Shown here in pieces: positions 43,182-52,359 of a stretch of DNA of 64,000 nt. The notes under the pieces are model-generated. The model made no database searches, was not told the origin of the DNA, and saw only the letters and a list, made by a program, of their open reading frames with translations. Source of the DNA: JASLDZ01 sp964235945 (GTDB taxonomy: Bacteria > Pseudomonadota > Alphaproteobacteria > Caulobacterales > Caulobacteraceae); the NCBI GenBank assembly GCA_964235945.1, contig CAXSDV010000005.1:1-64000 (forward strand), written 5' to 3'. The translations under genes were made by a program, and so were the position numbers. Position 1 is the first letter of the stretch, and each line of letters opens with the position of its first letter.

Positions 43182-43949
43182 TCAGCCGGCGGGGGGCTTG
43201 AGCACGCGGCAGGCGTGGTCAAGCACCTCCTCGCCGTGGCCGGCGTCCTTGGTGCGGGCGTCGGCCCGGTCGGCGAGCAGGAAGAAGCCGGGGCCGTCGG
43301 GTAAACGGGCCCCGATCAGCGCGAGGGTCCAGACGCCCATGTCGGCCCGCGCTCCCGGCACGCCCTCGGCCAGGAGGCGGAACGGGTCGACCGTGAGGTC
43401 CTCGCCGCGGACCAGTCGCACGCGGTAGCGACGCCAGCGCACGCCGCCCCACGGCCGCCACCGGCGCGAGAAGGCGGACGCGTCCGCCGCCAGCCGGTCG
43501 CGCACGCCCGCGTCCACGCAGTCGATGTGGATGTGGAGCTGGGCCTGGCTGCGGCCCACCACCGAGTTGATCGCCAGCCCCACGTCCTCGCGCGGCACCG
43601 GCCTGCCCGCGCGCGCCTCCAGCCGGGACCGGGCGGCCCAGGCCGCCCGCCAGTAGTTCGGCGCGCCCGGCCGCAGCAGCTCGGGGCTCTCGATCCCCGC
43701 CACCCGCACGGTGGGCGTCAGCAGGATCTGGGTGGGGTCGCCCAGGTCGGGCACCACCGCCACGCCCTGCTCCAGGTCGACGGCGAGGCATGGCGCGGGC
43801 AGGCCCAGGAGCTTCATGTCGGGCACGCACAGGTCGTGCACCACGCGCCACAGAGCGTTGGGGTGCGCCGCCCGCGCCGGGCCGCCGACGCCGAGCAAGG
43901 CCAGGGCGGCCGCGAGGCCGAAGGCGGAGCGAAGGCCTTTAGTAAGCAT
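43182..43949 (-). CDS. cdh: CDP-diacylglycerol diphosphatase
   Basis: A 255-residue Cdh homologue that hydrolyses CDP-diacylglycerol to phosphatidate and CMP. A signal peptide or anchor helix (GLRSAFGLAAALALLGVGG) is followed by PNALWRVVHDLCVPDMKLLG, VAGIESPELLRPGAPNYW, LAINSVVGRSQAQLHIHIDC, in which the HxH motif resembles that of HIT hydrolases. The active site should face the periplasm. The length matches the family. Its stop lies 9 bases from the truncated amidohydrolase stop. Confidence 0.9.
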   Translation of the reverse strand: MLTKGLRSAFGLAAALALLGVGGPARAAHPNALWRVVHDLCVPDMKLLGLPAPCLAVDLEQGVAVVPDLGDPTQILLTPTVRVAGIESPELLRPGAPNYWRAAWAARSRLEARAGRPVPREDVGLAINSVVGRSQAQLHIHIDCVDAGVRDRLAADASAFSRRWRPWGGVRWRRYRVRLVRGEDLTVDPFRLLAEGVPGARADMGVWTLALIGARLPDGPGFFLLADRADARTKDAGHGEEVLDHACRVLKPPAG

Positions 43950-43992
43950 GAAGGTACAACCCGCCTTCAGCCGGGCCGCCTATGGGTGGGCC

Positions 43993-44466
43993 ATGCGTAC
44001 GCGACACCTTCTGCTCCTCACCCGTCTCGGACTCGCGGTCGCGGTGGCGGCGGCCTGCGCCCTGCTGTTCGGACCCTACCAGGGGATCGAGGGGCGGGTG
44101 TTCCTGTCGGACAAGGAAGCGCACGTGGTCGGCTTCTACGGACTGTCCGGCCTCGTCTTCCTGGCCTTCCCGCGCTCGCGGCGGGGCGAACTCAGCCTGG
44201 CCCTGCTGGTGCTGGCGGCGGGAAGCGAGATCGTCCAGGGATTCGTCGGGCGCGACGCCGACCTGAAGGACGTCGCCGCCGACGCCTTCGGGGTGATCGC
44301 GGTCAACGCGCCCTCCTGGGCCGAGCGCGTGCGCGGCCTCTGCCGCACGCCGCCGAACACTCCGCTCCTGCAGGCGTGGCGGGCGATGGACCGCCGCCGC
44401 GCCCGCGGGACGGCGCCCGCCCCGCGCGAAACGGGCCGCCTCCACGCCGGTCGCCGGACGGCCTGA
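43993..44466 (+). CDS. VanZ-like membrane protein
   Basis: A 157-residue protein with two or three membrane helices (LLLLTRLGLAVAVAAACALL; VVGFYGLSGLVFLAF; LSLALLVLAAGSEIVQGF). The SDKEAHVVGFYGLSGLV and EIVQGFVGRDADLKDVAADA segments match the VanZ pattern of D-K-x-x-H and E-x-x-Q-x-x-x-x-R-D-x-D-x-x-D. The role is unknown; VanZ itself gives low-level teicoplanin resistance, but most homologues have no such link. An ATG 45 bases upstream is an alternative start. Confidence 0.8.
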   Translation: MRTRHLLLLTRLGLAVAVAAACALLFGPYQGIEGRVFLSDKEAHVVGFYGLSGLVFLAFPRSRRGELSLALLVLAAGSEIVQGFVGRDADLKDVAADAFGVIAVNAPSWAERVRGLCRTPPNTPLLQAWRAMDRRRARGTAPAPRETGRLHAGRRTA

Positions 44467-44490
44467 CCGCCCCACGCCGGAACGGCCGCG

Positions 44491-45795
44491 TCAGGCGCGG
44501 CCGATGGAGGTGTAGGTGAAGCCGCGACGGCGCATGTCGTCGGGCCGGTAGACGTTGCGCAGGTCCACCACGATTGGGCGCGCCATCATCGACTTCATGC
44601 GGTCGAGGTCCAGCGCGCGGAAGGGGTCCCACTCGGTGATGATCACCACCGCGTCGGCGCCGTCCACCGCTTCGTAGGGACCGGGGCGGAAGTCGACGCC
44701 CGGCAGCATGTGGCGCGCCTCGTCCATGCCCTCGGGGTCGTAGGCCTGCACCTTGGCGCCCGCCGCCTGCAGGGCGGGCACGATGTCCAGGCTCGGCGCG
44801 TCGCGCATGTCGTCGGTGTTGGGCTTGAAGGTGAGGCCCAGCACCGCGATCGTCTTGCCCTCCAGCCCGCCGTCCACCGCGTGCGACACCCGCTCGGCCA
44901 TGGCCTTCTTGCGCGCCGCGTTCACCGCCACCGTGGTCTCCACGAGCTTGACGGGCGCGCCCGCGTCGGCGGCGGTGCGCACCAGGGCCAGCGTGTCCTT
45001 GGGGAAGCAGGAGCCGCCGTAGCCCGGCCCCGCATGGAGGAACTTGGAGCCGATCCGGTTGTCGAGCCCCATGCCCCGCGCGACCTGCTGCACGTCGGCC
45101 CCGACCTTCTCGCAGAGGTCGGCGAGCTCGTTGATGTAGGTGATCTTGACCGCCAGGAAGGCGTTGGCGGCATACTTGATCAGTTCGGAGGTGCGCCGGC
45201 CGGTGAACAGAAGCGGGCTCTCGTTCAGGTTCAGCGGGCGGTAGAGTTCGCGCATCACCTCGCGGGCGCGCTCGTCCTCGGCGCCCACCACCACGCGGTC
45301 GGGCCGCTTGAAGTCGCCGATGGCCGCGCCCTCGCGCAGGAACTCGGGGTTGGACACCACCGCCACGTCCGCGTCCGGCGCGGTGCGGCGCATGATGGCC
45401 TCCACCTCGTCGCCGGTGCCCACGGGCACGGTGGACTTGGTGACCACCACGGTGAAGCCTTTGACGTAGCCCGCCACCTCCTCGGCCGCGGCGTAGACGT
45501 AGGACAGGTCGGCATGGCCGTCGCCGCGGCGCGAGGGCGTGCCCACCGCGATGAACACCGCGTCCGCCTCCGAAACCGCCTCGGCCGCGTCCGTGGTGAA
45601 GAACAGCCGCCCGGCGCGCACGTTCTCGGCGACCAGGCTTTCCAGCCCGGGCTCGTAGATCGGCATCTCGCCGCGGTGCAGGCGCTCGATCTTACCCGCG
45701 TCCTTGTCGATGCAGGTGACCACGTGGCCGAAGTCGGCGAAGCAGGCGCCCGAGACCAGGCCCACATAGCCCGTACCGATCATCGCCACGCGCAT
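44491..45795 (-). CDS. ugd: UDP-glucose 6-dehydrogenase
   Basis: A 434-residue NAD-dependent enzyme that oxidises UDP-glucose to UDP-glucuronate for surface polysaccharides. It has an N-terminal Rossmann motif (MIGTGYVGLVSGACFADFGH), TKSTVPVGTGDEVE, the catalytic cysteine in GPGYGGSCFPKDT near residue 260, and a C-terminal domain with LGLTFKPNTDDMRDAPS. Length and domains are standard. Its product could feed glycans that a C5-epimerase would act on, and remnants of such an enzyme lie 2.7 kb away. Confidence 0.95.
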   Translation of the reverse strand: MRVAMIGTGYVGLVSGACFADFGHVVTCIDKDAGKIERLHRGEMPIYEPGLESLVAENVRAGRLFFTTDAAEAVSEADAVFIAVGTPSRRGDGHADLSYVYAAAEEVAGYVKGFTVVVTKSTVPVGTGDEVEAIMRRTAPDADVAVVSNPEFLREGAAIGDFKRPDRVVVGAEDERAREVMRELYRPLNLNESPLLFTGRRTSELIKYAANAFLAVKITYINELADLCEKVGADVQQVARGMGLDNRIGSKFLHAGPGYGGSCFPKDTLALVRTAADAGAPVKLVETTVAVNAARKKAMAERVSHAVDGGLEGKTIAVLGLTFKPNTDDMRDAPSLDIVPALQAAGAKVQAYDPEGMDEARHMLPGVDFRPGPYEAVDGADAVVIITEWDPFRALDLDRMKSMMARPIVVDLRNVYRPDDMRRRGFTYTSIGRA

Positions 45796-45969
45796 GTGGT
45801 CCGCTCCCCGTTGCGCCGCGGCGCCGCCCCGCGGCGAAGGTCGGCCGCGCGCGCCGATTAGCCCGACCGTCCCGCGGTGTCGACCGCCCTCGCCTCCCAG
45901 GCGTGCGCCCTATGGACGAAGCCGCGCCGGCGCGCGAGCTTGGGCGTCCCCATCTTTCTCGGACACCCG

Positions 45970-48255
45970 ATGACGCGCACCCTGGCCGCCGCCCTGCTCG
46001 CCGCCTCCGTCCTCGCCGGCCCGGCCCCAGGCTCGGCGCTGGCCGAAGTCCTGACTCCCGAGCGGACCTTCGCCGCGCCCGACCTGTCGGGCCCCACCGC
46101 CCGCGGCGTGCAGTTCTCGCCGGACGGCCGCCTCGTGACCTTCCTGCGCGCCAAGCCGGAGGACCGCACCACCCTGGACCTGTGGGCCGTGCCCACCGCC
46201 GGCGGCGAGCCCCATCGCCTCGTGGACGCGCGCACCCTGGAGCCCAAGGACGCGCGCCTGTCGGAGGCCGAGCAGAGCCGCCGCGAGCGCCAGCGCATCT
46301 CCAACCAGGGCGTGGTGGACTACACCTGGGACGAGCAGGGCCGCTCCATCCTCGTGCCGCTGAACGGCGACCTGTACCTCGCGGACGCCGGCTCCGGCGC
46401 GGTGCGGCGGCTGACCCGGACGCCCGGCGACGAGACGGACAGCCGTTTCAGCCCCAAGGGGACCTGGATCTCCTTCGTGCGCGACGGGGTGCTCTACGCC
46501 CAGCCGGCGGCGGGCGGGCCCGAGCGGGCGATCAGCCCGCCCAGCCGCGACGCCCTGTCCTGGGGCGTGGCGGAGTTCGTCGCCCAGGAGGAGATGGACC
46601 GCTACACCGGCTACTGGTGGAGCGCCGACGACCGCCACATCGCCTACACCCGCGTGGACGAGACCGGCGTCGACGTGGTGCCCCGCGTGGACATCGGGGC
46701 CGAAGGCTCCACCGTGGTGCGCCAGCGCTACCCGCGCGCGGGGCGGCCCAACGCGCGGGTCGAGCTCTACGTCGGTGCGGTGGACGGCGGCGCGCCCGTC
46801 AAGGTGGACCTGGGCGCGAACGCGGACATCTACCTCGCCCGGGTGAACTGGTCGGCGGACGGGCGCACGCTCTACATCCAGCGCGAGGCCAGGAACCAGC
46901 AGGCGCTGGACCTGCTGATGGTGGACCCGGCCACGGGCGCCTCGCGCGTGATCGTCCGGGAGCGGCAGACGCCCTGGATCGACCTGAACGACAACTTCAC
47001 CGCGCTGAAGGACGGGACCTTCCTGTGGGGGTCGGAGCGCACGGGCTTCAACCACCTCTACCTCTACTCGCGCGAGGGAGAGCTGATCCACGCGGTGACG
47101 GGCGGCGACTGGCCCGTCAGCGGCGCGGCCAGCGGCGCGGGCGCGCACGCGCCGGGGGTGGCGGCGGTCGATGAGAAGCGGGGGCTCGTCTACTTCACCG
47201 CATCGCGCGAGACGCCGACGGAGAAGCACCTCTACGTGGTGAGCTACAAGGCGCCCGCCGAGCCGCGGCGGATCACGGCGGGCCACGGCTGGTGGTCGGC
47301 CTCGGTGAGCCGCGACGCCAAAACCTTCGTGGGCGGCTACACCGATCCGACCACCCCGCCGCAGACCGCGCTCTACGACATCTCGGGCAAGCGCCTGCGC
47401 TGGATCGAGGAGAACCGGCTGGGGCCGGGCCACCCCTACGCGCCCTACCTCGACCACCGACCGACCGCCGAGTACGGGACCATCCCCGCCGACGACGGCA
47501 CGCCGCTGCAGTACGTGGTCCGCAAGCCCGCGGGCTTCGACCCCGCCAAGCGCTATCCGGTGATCGTGCAGGTCTACGGCGGTCCGGACGTGCAGGAGGT
47601 GACGCGCACCTGGGCTCCCGCCACCGACCAATTGTTGACGCAGGCGGGCTACGTGCTGTTTCAGCTCGACAACCGGGGCTCGTCCAACCGCGGGGTCAGG
47701 TTCGAGGGGGCGATCTACGGCCGCCTGGGCTCCGTGGAGGTGAAGGACCAGCTGGCGGGGGTGGACTGGCTCAAGCGCCAACCCTTCGTCGACCCCGCGC
47801 GCATCGGCGTGATGGGCTGGTCCTACGGCGGCTACATGACCTTGCGCCTGCTCACCGAGCCCGGCTCGCCCTTCGCCGCGGGAGCGGCGGGCGGGCCGCC
47901 CAGCGACTGGCGGCTGTACGACACCCACTACACCGAGCGGTTCATGGGCGACCCGAACACCCGAGCCGCCGCCTACGACGCTTCGGCCGTGATCCCGAGG
48001 CTGAAGAACCTGCACGGGCGGCTTCTGCTCATGCACGGCATGGCCGACGACAACGTCGTGTTCGAGAACTCCACCCGAACCATGGCCAAGCTGCAGGAGC
48101 TGGGCACCCCGTTCGACCTGATGCTGTTCCCCGGCCAGCGGCACGGCATCCGCGGACCCGAGCGCCAGCTCCAGCAGTGGCGCACCTACCTCGCCTTCTT
48201 CGCCCGCACCCTGGGTCGAACCGCGTCCGTTTCTACAGCATCGTCAACGAATTGA
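45970..48255 (+). CDS. Secreted dipeptidyl-peptidase IV-type S9 peptidase
   Basis: A 761-residue protein. A signal peptide (LAAALLAASVLAGPAPGSALA) leads to an eight-bladed propeller region and a C-terminal alpha/beta hydrolase. GWSYGGYM carries the nucleophile Ser618, MHGMADDNVVFENS the Asp region, and PGQRHGIRG the His. AQEEMDRYTGYWWS includes the double-Glu motif that DPP IV uses to bind the substrate N-terminus, so cleavage of X-Pro or X-Ala dipeptides is likely. The start at 45970 puts the signal peptide at the N-terminus; upstream ATGs do not. Confidence 0.92.
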   Translation: MTRTLAAALLAASVLAGPAPGSALAEVLTPERTFAAPDLSGPTARGVQFSPDGRLVTFLRAKPEDRTTLDLWAVPTAGGEPHRLVDARTLEPKDARLSEAEQSRRERQRISNQGVVDYTWDEQGRSILVPLNGDLYLADAGSGAVRRLTRTPGDETDSRFSPKGTWISFVRDGVLYAQPAAGGPERAISPPSRDALSWGVAEFVAQEEMDRYTGYWWSADDRHIAYTRVDETGVDVVPRVDIGAEGSTVVRQRYPRAGRPNARVELYVGAVDGGAPVKVDLGANADIYLARVNWSADGRTLYIQREARNQQALDLLMVDPATGASRVIVRERQTPWIDLNDNFTALKDGTFLWGSERTGFNHLYLYSREGELIHAVTGGDWPVSGAASGAGAHAPGVAAVDEKRGLVYFTASRETPTEKHLYVVSYKAPAEPRRITAGHGWWSASVSRDAKTFVGGYTDPTTPPQTALYDISGKRLRWIEENRLGPGHPYAPYLDHRPTAEYGTIPADDGTPLQYVVRKPAGFDPAKRYPVIVQVYGGPDVQEVTRTWAPATDQLLTQAGYVLFQLDNRGSSNRGVRFEGAIYGRLGSVEVKDQLAGVDWLKRQPFVDPARIGVMGWSYGGYMTLRLLTEPGSPFAAGAAGGPPSDWRLYDTHYTERFMGDPNTRAAAYDASAVIPRLKNLHGRLLLMHGMADDNVVFENSTRTMAKLQELGTPFDLMLFPGQRHGIRGPERQLQQWRTYLAFFARTLGRTASVSTASSTN

Positions 48256-48316
48256 AGATGTGTGGCGGAAATGACAAGCTTCGGGGCGCATTTACAGGCT
48301 CGGGCAAATTCGGGCC

Positions 48317-48345
48317 TTGACCGAGCCAGGGATTAGGCGTTTTTA
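48317..48345 (+). promoter_or_regulatory. Possible sigma-70 promoter for a small RNA
   Basis: TTGACC (48317-48322) is followed after 17 bases by TTTTTA (48340-48345). The -35 is good and the -10 weak. It precedes a run of hairpins ending in a strong terminator. The -10 lies within a small palindrome (AGGCGT-TTTT-ACGCCT, 48335-48350). Confidence 0.35.
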
Positions 48346-48351
48346 CGCCTT

Positions 48352-48463
48352 GTGAGGAGAACGAACGCCGAGACGTTCGAGCCTCCGGCGTTTCGGGGAG
48401 GAAACGCCCTCTAGGTTCGTCGAGAACGCCGAGCCCGCCGCGGTCACCACCGCGGCGGGTTTC
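48352..48463 (+). ncRNA. Candidate small structured RNA of about 110 nt
   Basis: Three hairpins in a row precede a terminator stem: CGAACG/CGTTCG (48362-48379), GGCGTTTC/GAAACGCC (48387-48408, loop GGGGAG) and GTTC/GAAC (48415-48427). Then comes the 11-bp terminator at 48434-48459. A promoter-like pair lies just upstream, and no gene uses the region. I do not recognise the RNA family. A 20-codon frame starting at GTG 48352 and ending TAG overlaps it, but has no clear ribosome site. Confidence 0.4.
48434..48463 (+). terminator. Strong intrinsic terminator
   Basis: CCCGCCGCGGT (48434-48444) pairs exactly with ACCGCGGCGGG (48449-48459) around loop CACC, followed by TTTCGTG. It is the most classical intrinsic terminator in the window. 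It could end the candidate small RNA or the long 3' end of the S9 peptidase transcript. Confidence 0.75.
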
Positions 48464-48540
48464 GTGCGTTTCGGTGCGGCGACGCGTTTTCGACAGGGTC
48501 AGCCAAATCCACGCTGCTGCGGCTTGATCCTGAACGCGCA

Positions 48541-48565
48541 AGGGCGGCCCCTGCGGGACCGCCCT
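48541..48565 (-). terminator. Hairpin after the M13 peptidase gene
   Basis: AGGGCGG (48541-48547) pairs with CCGCCCT (48559-48565), with an inner CCC/GGG. It begins 44 bases past the minus-strand stop at 48609 and is followed by TTGCG on that strand. Confidence 0.5.
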
Positions 48566-48608
48566 CACCCCCACATCGATGGTCAGCGGGCGCGGGTGCG
48601 CCCTGAAA

Positions 48609-50663
48609 TCACCAGATGTGCACGCGCTGCTCCGGTGTAAGATAGAGGGCGTCGCCCGGCTTGGCTCCCCAGGCGGCGTACCAGCCGTCCACGTTGCGCA
48701 CCACGCCGTTGACCCGCGCGACGGGCGGACTGTGCGGGTCGGAGACGACCTGCTGGCGCAGGGCGTCGTCGCGCAACTTCTCGCGCCAGACCTGGGCCCA
48801 CCCCAGGAACACGCGCTGGTCGCCGGTCAGCCCGTCGATCACCGGGGCGGGGCGCCCGGCCAGGTGCGCCTGGTAGGCGGCGTAGCCCAGGGTCAGCCCG
48901 CCCAGGTCGGCGATGTTCTCGCCCATGGTGAGGTCGCCCTTGATGTGCAGGCCCGGCAGGGGCTGGATGGCCGAGTACTGCTCGCCCAGGAGCTTGGCCT
49001 TCGCGTCGAAACGGGCGGCGTCGGCGGCGGTCCACCAGTCGCGCAGGCGGCCCTGGGCGTCGAACTTGCGGCCCTGGTCGTCGAAGCCGTGCGTCATCTC
49101 GTGGCCGATCACCCCGCCGATGGCGCCGTAGTTGATCGCCGGGTCCGCCTTGGGATCGAAGAAAGGCGGTTGCAGGATAGCGGCGGGGAACACCACCTCG
49201 TTGAAGAAGGGGTTGTTGTAGGCGTTCACCGTCTGCGGCGACATCTCCCACTCGTCCTTGTCGACCGGCTTGTTGAGACGATCGAGGCGATAGTTCCATT
49301 CGAACGCCGAACTGCGCTCGGCGTCGCCATAGAGATCATCGGCGCGCACCTCCAGCTTGGAATAGTCACGCCACTTCTTCGGATAGCCGATCTGCACGTC
49401 GTAGTTGGCGAGCTTCTTCTGCGCTTCGACCTTCGTCGCGTCGCCCATCCAGGTCAGGGCGGCGATGTGGGCGCGGTAGGCCGACTTCAGGTCGGCGATC
49501 AACGCCTCCATCTTGGCCTTGGACTCGGGCGGGAAGTAGCGGGCGACGTAGACCTCGCCCACCGCTTCGCCCAGGTCCCCGTTCACCGTGCGCACGCCGC
49601 GCTTCCAACGCACGGCCAGCGCGGGCTGGCCCGCCAGCGTCTTGGAGCGGAACTCGAAGCGCGCCTGGACGAACGGGCTGGAGAGCAGGCCGGCGGACGA
49701 GTCGACCACGTGGAAGGCCTGCCACGCCTTGAGCGTGTCCATCGGCGTCTGCGCGAATATCGCGGCGATCTTGGGCAGGCTCGTATTGGTGGTCGCGACG
49801 ACCTTGGAGGCTCCGCCCAGGCCGGCCGACCGCAGGTAGCGGTCCCAGGCGAAGCCGGGCGCCATGCGGGTCAGGTCGCCGGTGGCGACGGGATTGTAGA
49901 TCTTGATGGGGTCGCGCTGCTCGGCGCGGCTCCAGCTCGCCTGGGCGATGCGCGTCTCGAAGGCCACCACCTCCGCGGCGCGGGTCGTCGCCTCCGGCCA
50001 GCCCGCCAACTGCAGCAGGCGCGCGACATAGGCCTGGTAGGCGGCCTTCTTCTCGGCGAACTGCGGCTGGAGGTAGTAGTCCCGGTCGGGCAGGCCCAGA
50101 CCGGACTGGCCGAGGTAGACCGAGTAGCGCGTCGGGTCCTTGGCGTCCGCCTCGATGCCCACGTCGAACACGGCGGACTGGAAGCCCTGGTTGGAGCGGC
50201 CCATCAGCGCGGCCAGGTCGTCGCGGGACTTGACCGCGCGCACCGCGTCCAGGTCCGCCTTGAGCGGCGACGCGCCCAGCGCCTCCACCCGGCGCTCGTC
50301 CATGAAGGCGTGGTAGAGCGCGCCGATCTTGCCCTCGGGCGTGGTGGGCGGGAGATTCTTGGCGGAGGCCTCCTCCAGAATGGCGTGGACCCGCGCTTCC
50401 GAGAGGTCCGCCAGCTTGTCGAAGGCGCCGATGGAGGTCTTGTCGGGGGGGATCACCGTGCGGCGCTCCCAGTCGCCGTTGGCGAAGCCGAAGAAGTCGT
50501 TCCCCGGCTTGATCGCCTTGTCCTCGCCCGAGGCGTCGAAACCCCACGTGCCGTAATGCGGCGTGGCCGGCGGCGCGTCGGCCGCGGCGGGGGCGGCCAG
50601 GGCCGGGGCGGCGACGAGAAGGGCGACGGCGGCCGCGCCCGCGAACCACGACTTGGACGACAT
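48609..50663 (-). CDS. M13-family (PepO/neprilysin-like) zinc metallopeptidase
   Basis: A 684-residue secreted endopeptidase. It has a signal peptide (SWFAGAAAVALLVAAPALAA), an M13 N-terminal helical domain and a C-terminal catalytic domain. VNAYNNPFFNEVVFPAAILQ is the substrate-backbone strand, HEMTHGFDD the zinc site (His521, Glu522, His525), and ENIADLGGLTLGYAAY provides the third ligand. WAQVWREKLRDDALRQQVVS and HSPPVARVNGVVRN near the end are conserved. It degrades short peptides in the periplasm or outside. Confidence 0.95.
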   Translation of the reverse strand: MSSKSWFAGAAAVALLVAAPALAAPAAADAPPATPHYGTWGFDASGEDKAIKPGNDFFGFANGDWERRTVIPPDKTSIGAFDKLADLSEARVHAILEEASAKNLPPTTPEGKIGALYHAFMDERRVEALGASPLKADLDAVRAVKSRDDLAALMGRSNQGFQSAVFDVGIEADAKDPTRYSVYLGQSGLGLPDRDYYLQPQFAEKKAAYQAYVARLLQLAGWPEATTRAAEVVAFETRIAQASWSRAEQRDPIKIYNPVATGDLTRMAPGFAWDRYLRSAGLGGASKVVATTNTSLPKIAAIFAQTPMDTLKAWQAFHVVDSSAGLLSSPFVQARFEFRSKTLAGQPALAVRWKRGVRTVNGDLGEAVGEVYVARYFPPESKAKMEALIADLKSAYRAHIAALTWMGDATKVEAQKKLANYDVQIGYPKKWRDYSKLEVRADDLYGDAERSSAFEWNYRLDRLNKPVDKDEWEMSPQTVNAYNNPFFNEVVFPAAILQPPFFDPKADPAINYGAIGGVIGHEMTHGFDDQGRKFDAQGRLRDWWTAADAARFDAKAKLLGEQYSAIQPLPGLHIKGDLTMGENIADLGGLTLGYAAYQAHLAGRPAPVIDGLTGDQRVFLGWAQVWREKLRDDALRQQVVSDPHSPPVARVNGVVRNVDGWYAAWGAKPGDALYLTPEQRVHIW

Positions 50664-50770
50664 TCAGGGTCCTTCGAAGGTGAGGCGTGATCCTGCTGCG
50701 GAACCGCGCGCGCCCGACGTTAGAGCGTCGCCGCCTTCGACGCCATCCGTGCACGGAACAGGACGCCGAC

Positions 50771-52021
50771 TCAGGCGCGGCGGGCCACCAGCACGCAGTT
50801 CAGCCCCCCGAAGGCGAAGGAGGAGGAGACCAGCGCGTGGTGGTCGATGGGCGTGGGCTCCAGCGCCAGGGGCAGGTCGCACTCGGGGTCCGGCCCGAGC
50901 CAGCCCAGCACGGGGGGGGCCAGCCGGCGCCGCAGCGCCTCCAGCCCCAGCAGCAGCTCCAGCGCGCCGCCCGCCCCGATCAGGTGGCCGTGGGCGGACT
51001 TGGTGGCGATCACCCGGCTGCGGTCGAGCGCCCCGCCGTAGACCGCGCGCAGGGCGGCCGCCTCCGCCTTGTCGTTCAACGGCGTGCCCGTGCCGTGGGC
51101 GGAGATCAGCACCGGCTCGTCCAGGGCCAGCCCCGCGTCCGCGTGCGCCCGGCGCAGGGCGGCCGCGGCGCCCTCGCCGCTGGGGGCGGTGATGTGGTGG
51201 GCGTCGGAGGAGGCCCCCTCCCCGTCCACCCAGCCCAGCACCTCGGCCCCCCGCGCGCGCGCGTGGGCCGCGCTCTCCAGCACCAGGGTGGCCGCGCCCT
51301 CGCCCAGCACCATGCCGCGCCGGTCCCGCGAGAAAGGGCGGCAGGCGTCGGGAGCCATGGCCTTGAGCGCGTTCCAGGCCGACCAGGATCCGTAGGTCAC
51401 GGCCGCCTCCGTCCCGCCGGCGATCGCCACGTCGCAGCGCCCGGCGCGGATCATGTGCATGGCCTCGGCCACCGCGTGGGCGGAGCTCGAGCAGGCGCTG
51501 GCCAGGGCGAAGGCTAAGCCGCGCACGCCGTAGCTCATGGACAGGTGCGAGGCGGGCGCGCTGACCATCTGCCGGGGCACGGTCTGGGGATGCACCGATC
51601 CCGTGCGCCGAGCGAACAGCCGGTGGTAGCTCTCCTCCAGCGTCGTGTTTCCGCCCGAGCCCGAGCCGTAGACGATGGCGGTGCGCGCCTCCAACACCGG
51701 ATGGTCGACGAGGCCCGCCCGCTCCAGCGCTTCGTGGGTGGCGACCAGGGCGTAGGCCGACAGCGGGTCGAGGTTGGCGAAGGGGCGCGGCCCGAAGCGC
51801 GACAGCAGCGGCGCGGGGTCGAGCGCGTCGATGAAGGCGGCCGGGCCGGTGTAGGCGAGCTCCGGGTCGTCGGCGACCCGGCGCGTCAGGGTGCGGATTC
51901 CCGAACGCCCGGCGGCCAGCTCCGCCCACGACGGGTCCACGCCCTGGCCCAGGGCGGACACGCAGCCCAGCCCCGTGACGGCGACCCGCCGGTCCCCTCC
52001 CGCTCCGAGCGTCGCGCCCAT
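50771..52021 (-). CDS. Beta-ketoacyl-ACP synthase, FabF-like
   Basis: A 416-residue condensing enzyme. It shows VAVTGLGCVSALGQGVDPSW at the N-terminus, LASACSSSAHAVAEAMHMI (nucleophile Cys177), SAHGTGTPLNDKAEA and KSAHGHLIGAGGALE (the two catalytic His), and SSFAFGGLNCVLV at the end. It begins 3 bases after a dedicated ACP gene, so this pair probably works outside normal fatty-acid synthesis; the main fab genes are elsewhere. A role in a special lipid or polyketide-like tail is inferred. Confidence 0.92.
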   Translation of the reverse strand: MGATLGAGGDRRVAVTGLGCVSALGQGVDPSWAELAAGRSGIRTLTRRVADDPELAYTGPAAFIDALDPAPLLSRFGPRPFANLDPLSAYALVATHEALERAGLVDHPVLEARTAIVYGSGSGGNTTLEESYHRLFARRTGSVHPQTVPRQMVSAPASHLSMSYGVRGLAFALASACSSSAHAVAEAMHMIRAGRCDVAIAGGTEAAVTYGSWSAWNALKAMAPDACRPFSRDRRGMVLGEGAATLVLESAAHARARGAEVLGWVDGEGASSDAHHITAPSGEGAAAALRRAHADAGLALDEPVLISAHGTGTPLNDKAEAAALRAVYGGALDRSRVIATKSAHGHLIGAGGALELLLGLEALRRRLAPPVLGWLGPDPECDLPLALEPTPIDHHALVSSSFAFGGLNCVLVARRA

Positions 52022-52024
52022 GCG

Positions 52025-52273
52025 TCAGCCCGGGGTCTGGGCCGCCTTGGCCAGCACGCGGTCGACGAACTCGCCCAGGGTGGACACCCCCTCCACGTCC
52101 CCCTGCTCGACCACCACGCCGAACTTGTCCTCCAGGGCGAACAGCACGCTGATCACGTCCAGCGAGGCTATGCCCAGCGAGTCGAGGGTGGCGGCGGGAT
52201 CCAGCGCGCTGCGCTCCACCGGAGCCTCGTCGGCCACGAGGGCCAGGACGTCGTCGGCGGTGAGGGCGGCCAT
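52025..52273 (-). CDS. Acyl carrier protein
   Basis: An 82-residue carrier. LDSLGIASLDVISVLFALED carries the phosphopantetheine serine in an ASL context instead of the usual DSL. The acidic helix II pattern is otherwise normal. The gene lies 3 bases before the ketosynthase, in the same direction. The ATG (52271-52273) gives MAALTADDVLALVADE. The atypical motif suggests a specialised ACP, not AcpP of the housekeeping fatty-acid system. Confidence 0.88.
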   Translation of the reverse strand: MAALTADDVLALVADEAPVERSALDPAATLDSLGIASLDVISVLFALEDKFGVVVEQGDVEGVSTLGEFVDRVLAKAAQTPG

Positions 52274-52359
52274 GTGTGTCCTGCGGATTGCGTGCGCCAA
52301 CCTACAGAGCCGCCCGCCGGCTACAAGGGGAGCCGTCGGCGCCCTTCGAAGGCGCGAAC

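Noticed and set aside
48352..48414. A 20-codon frame starting GTG within the candidate small RNA
   Set aside because: It lacks a ribosome site and the region is dominated by perfect hairpins, so RNA structure explains it better. It is kept as an alternative.
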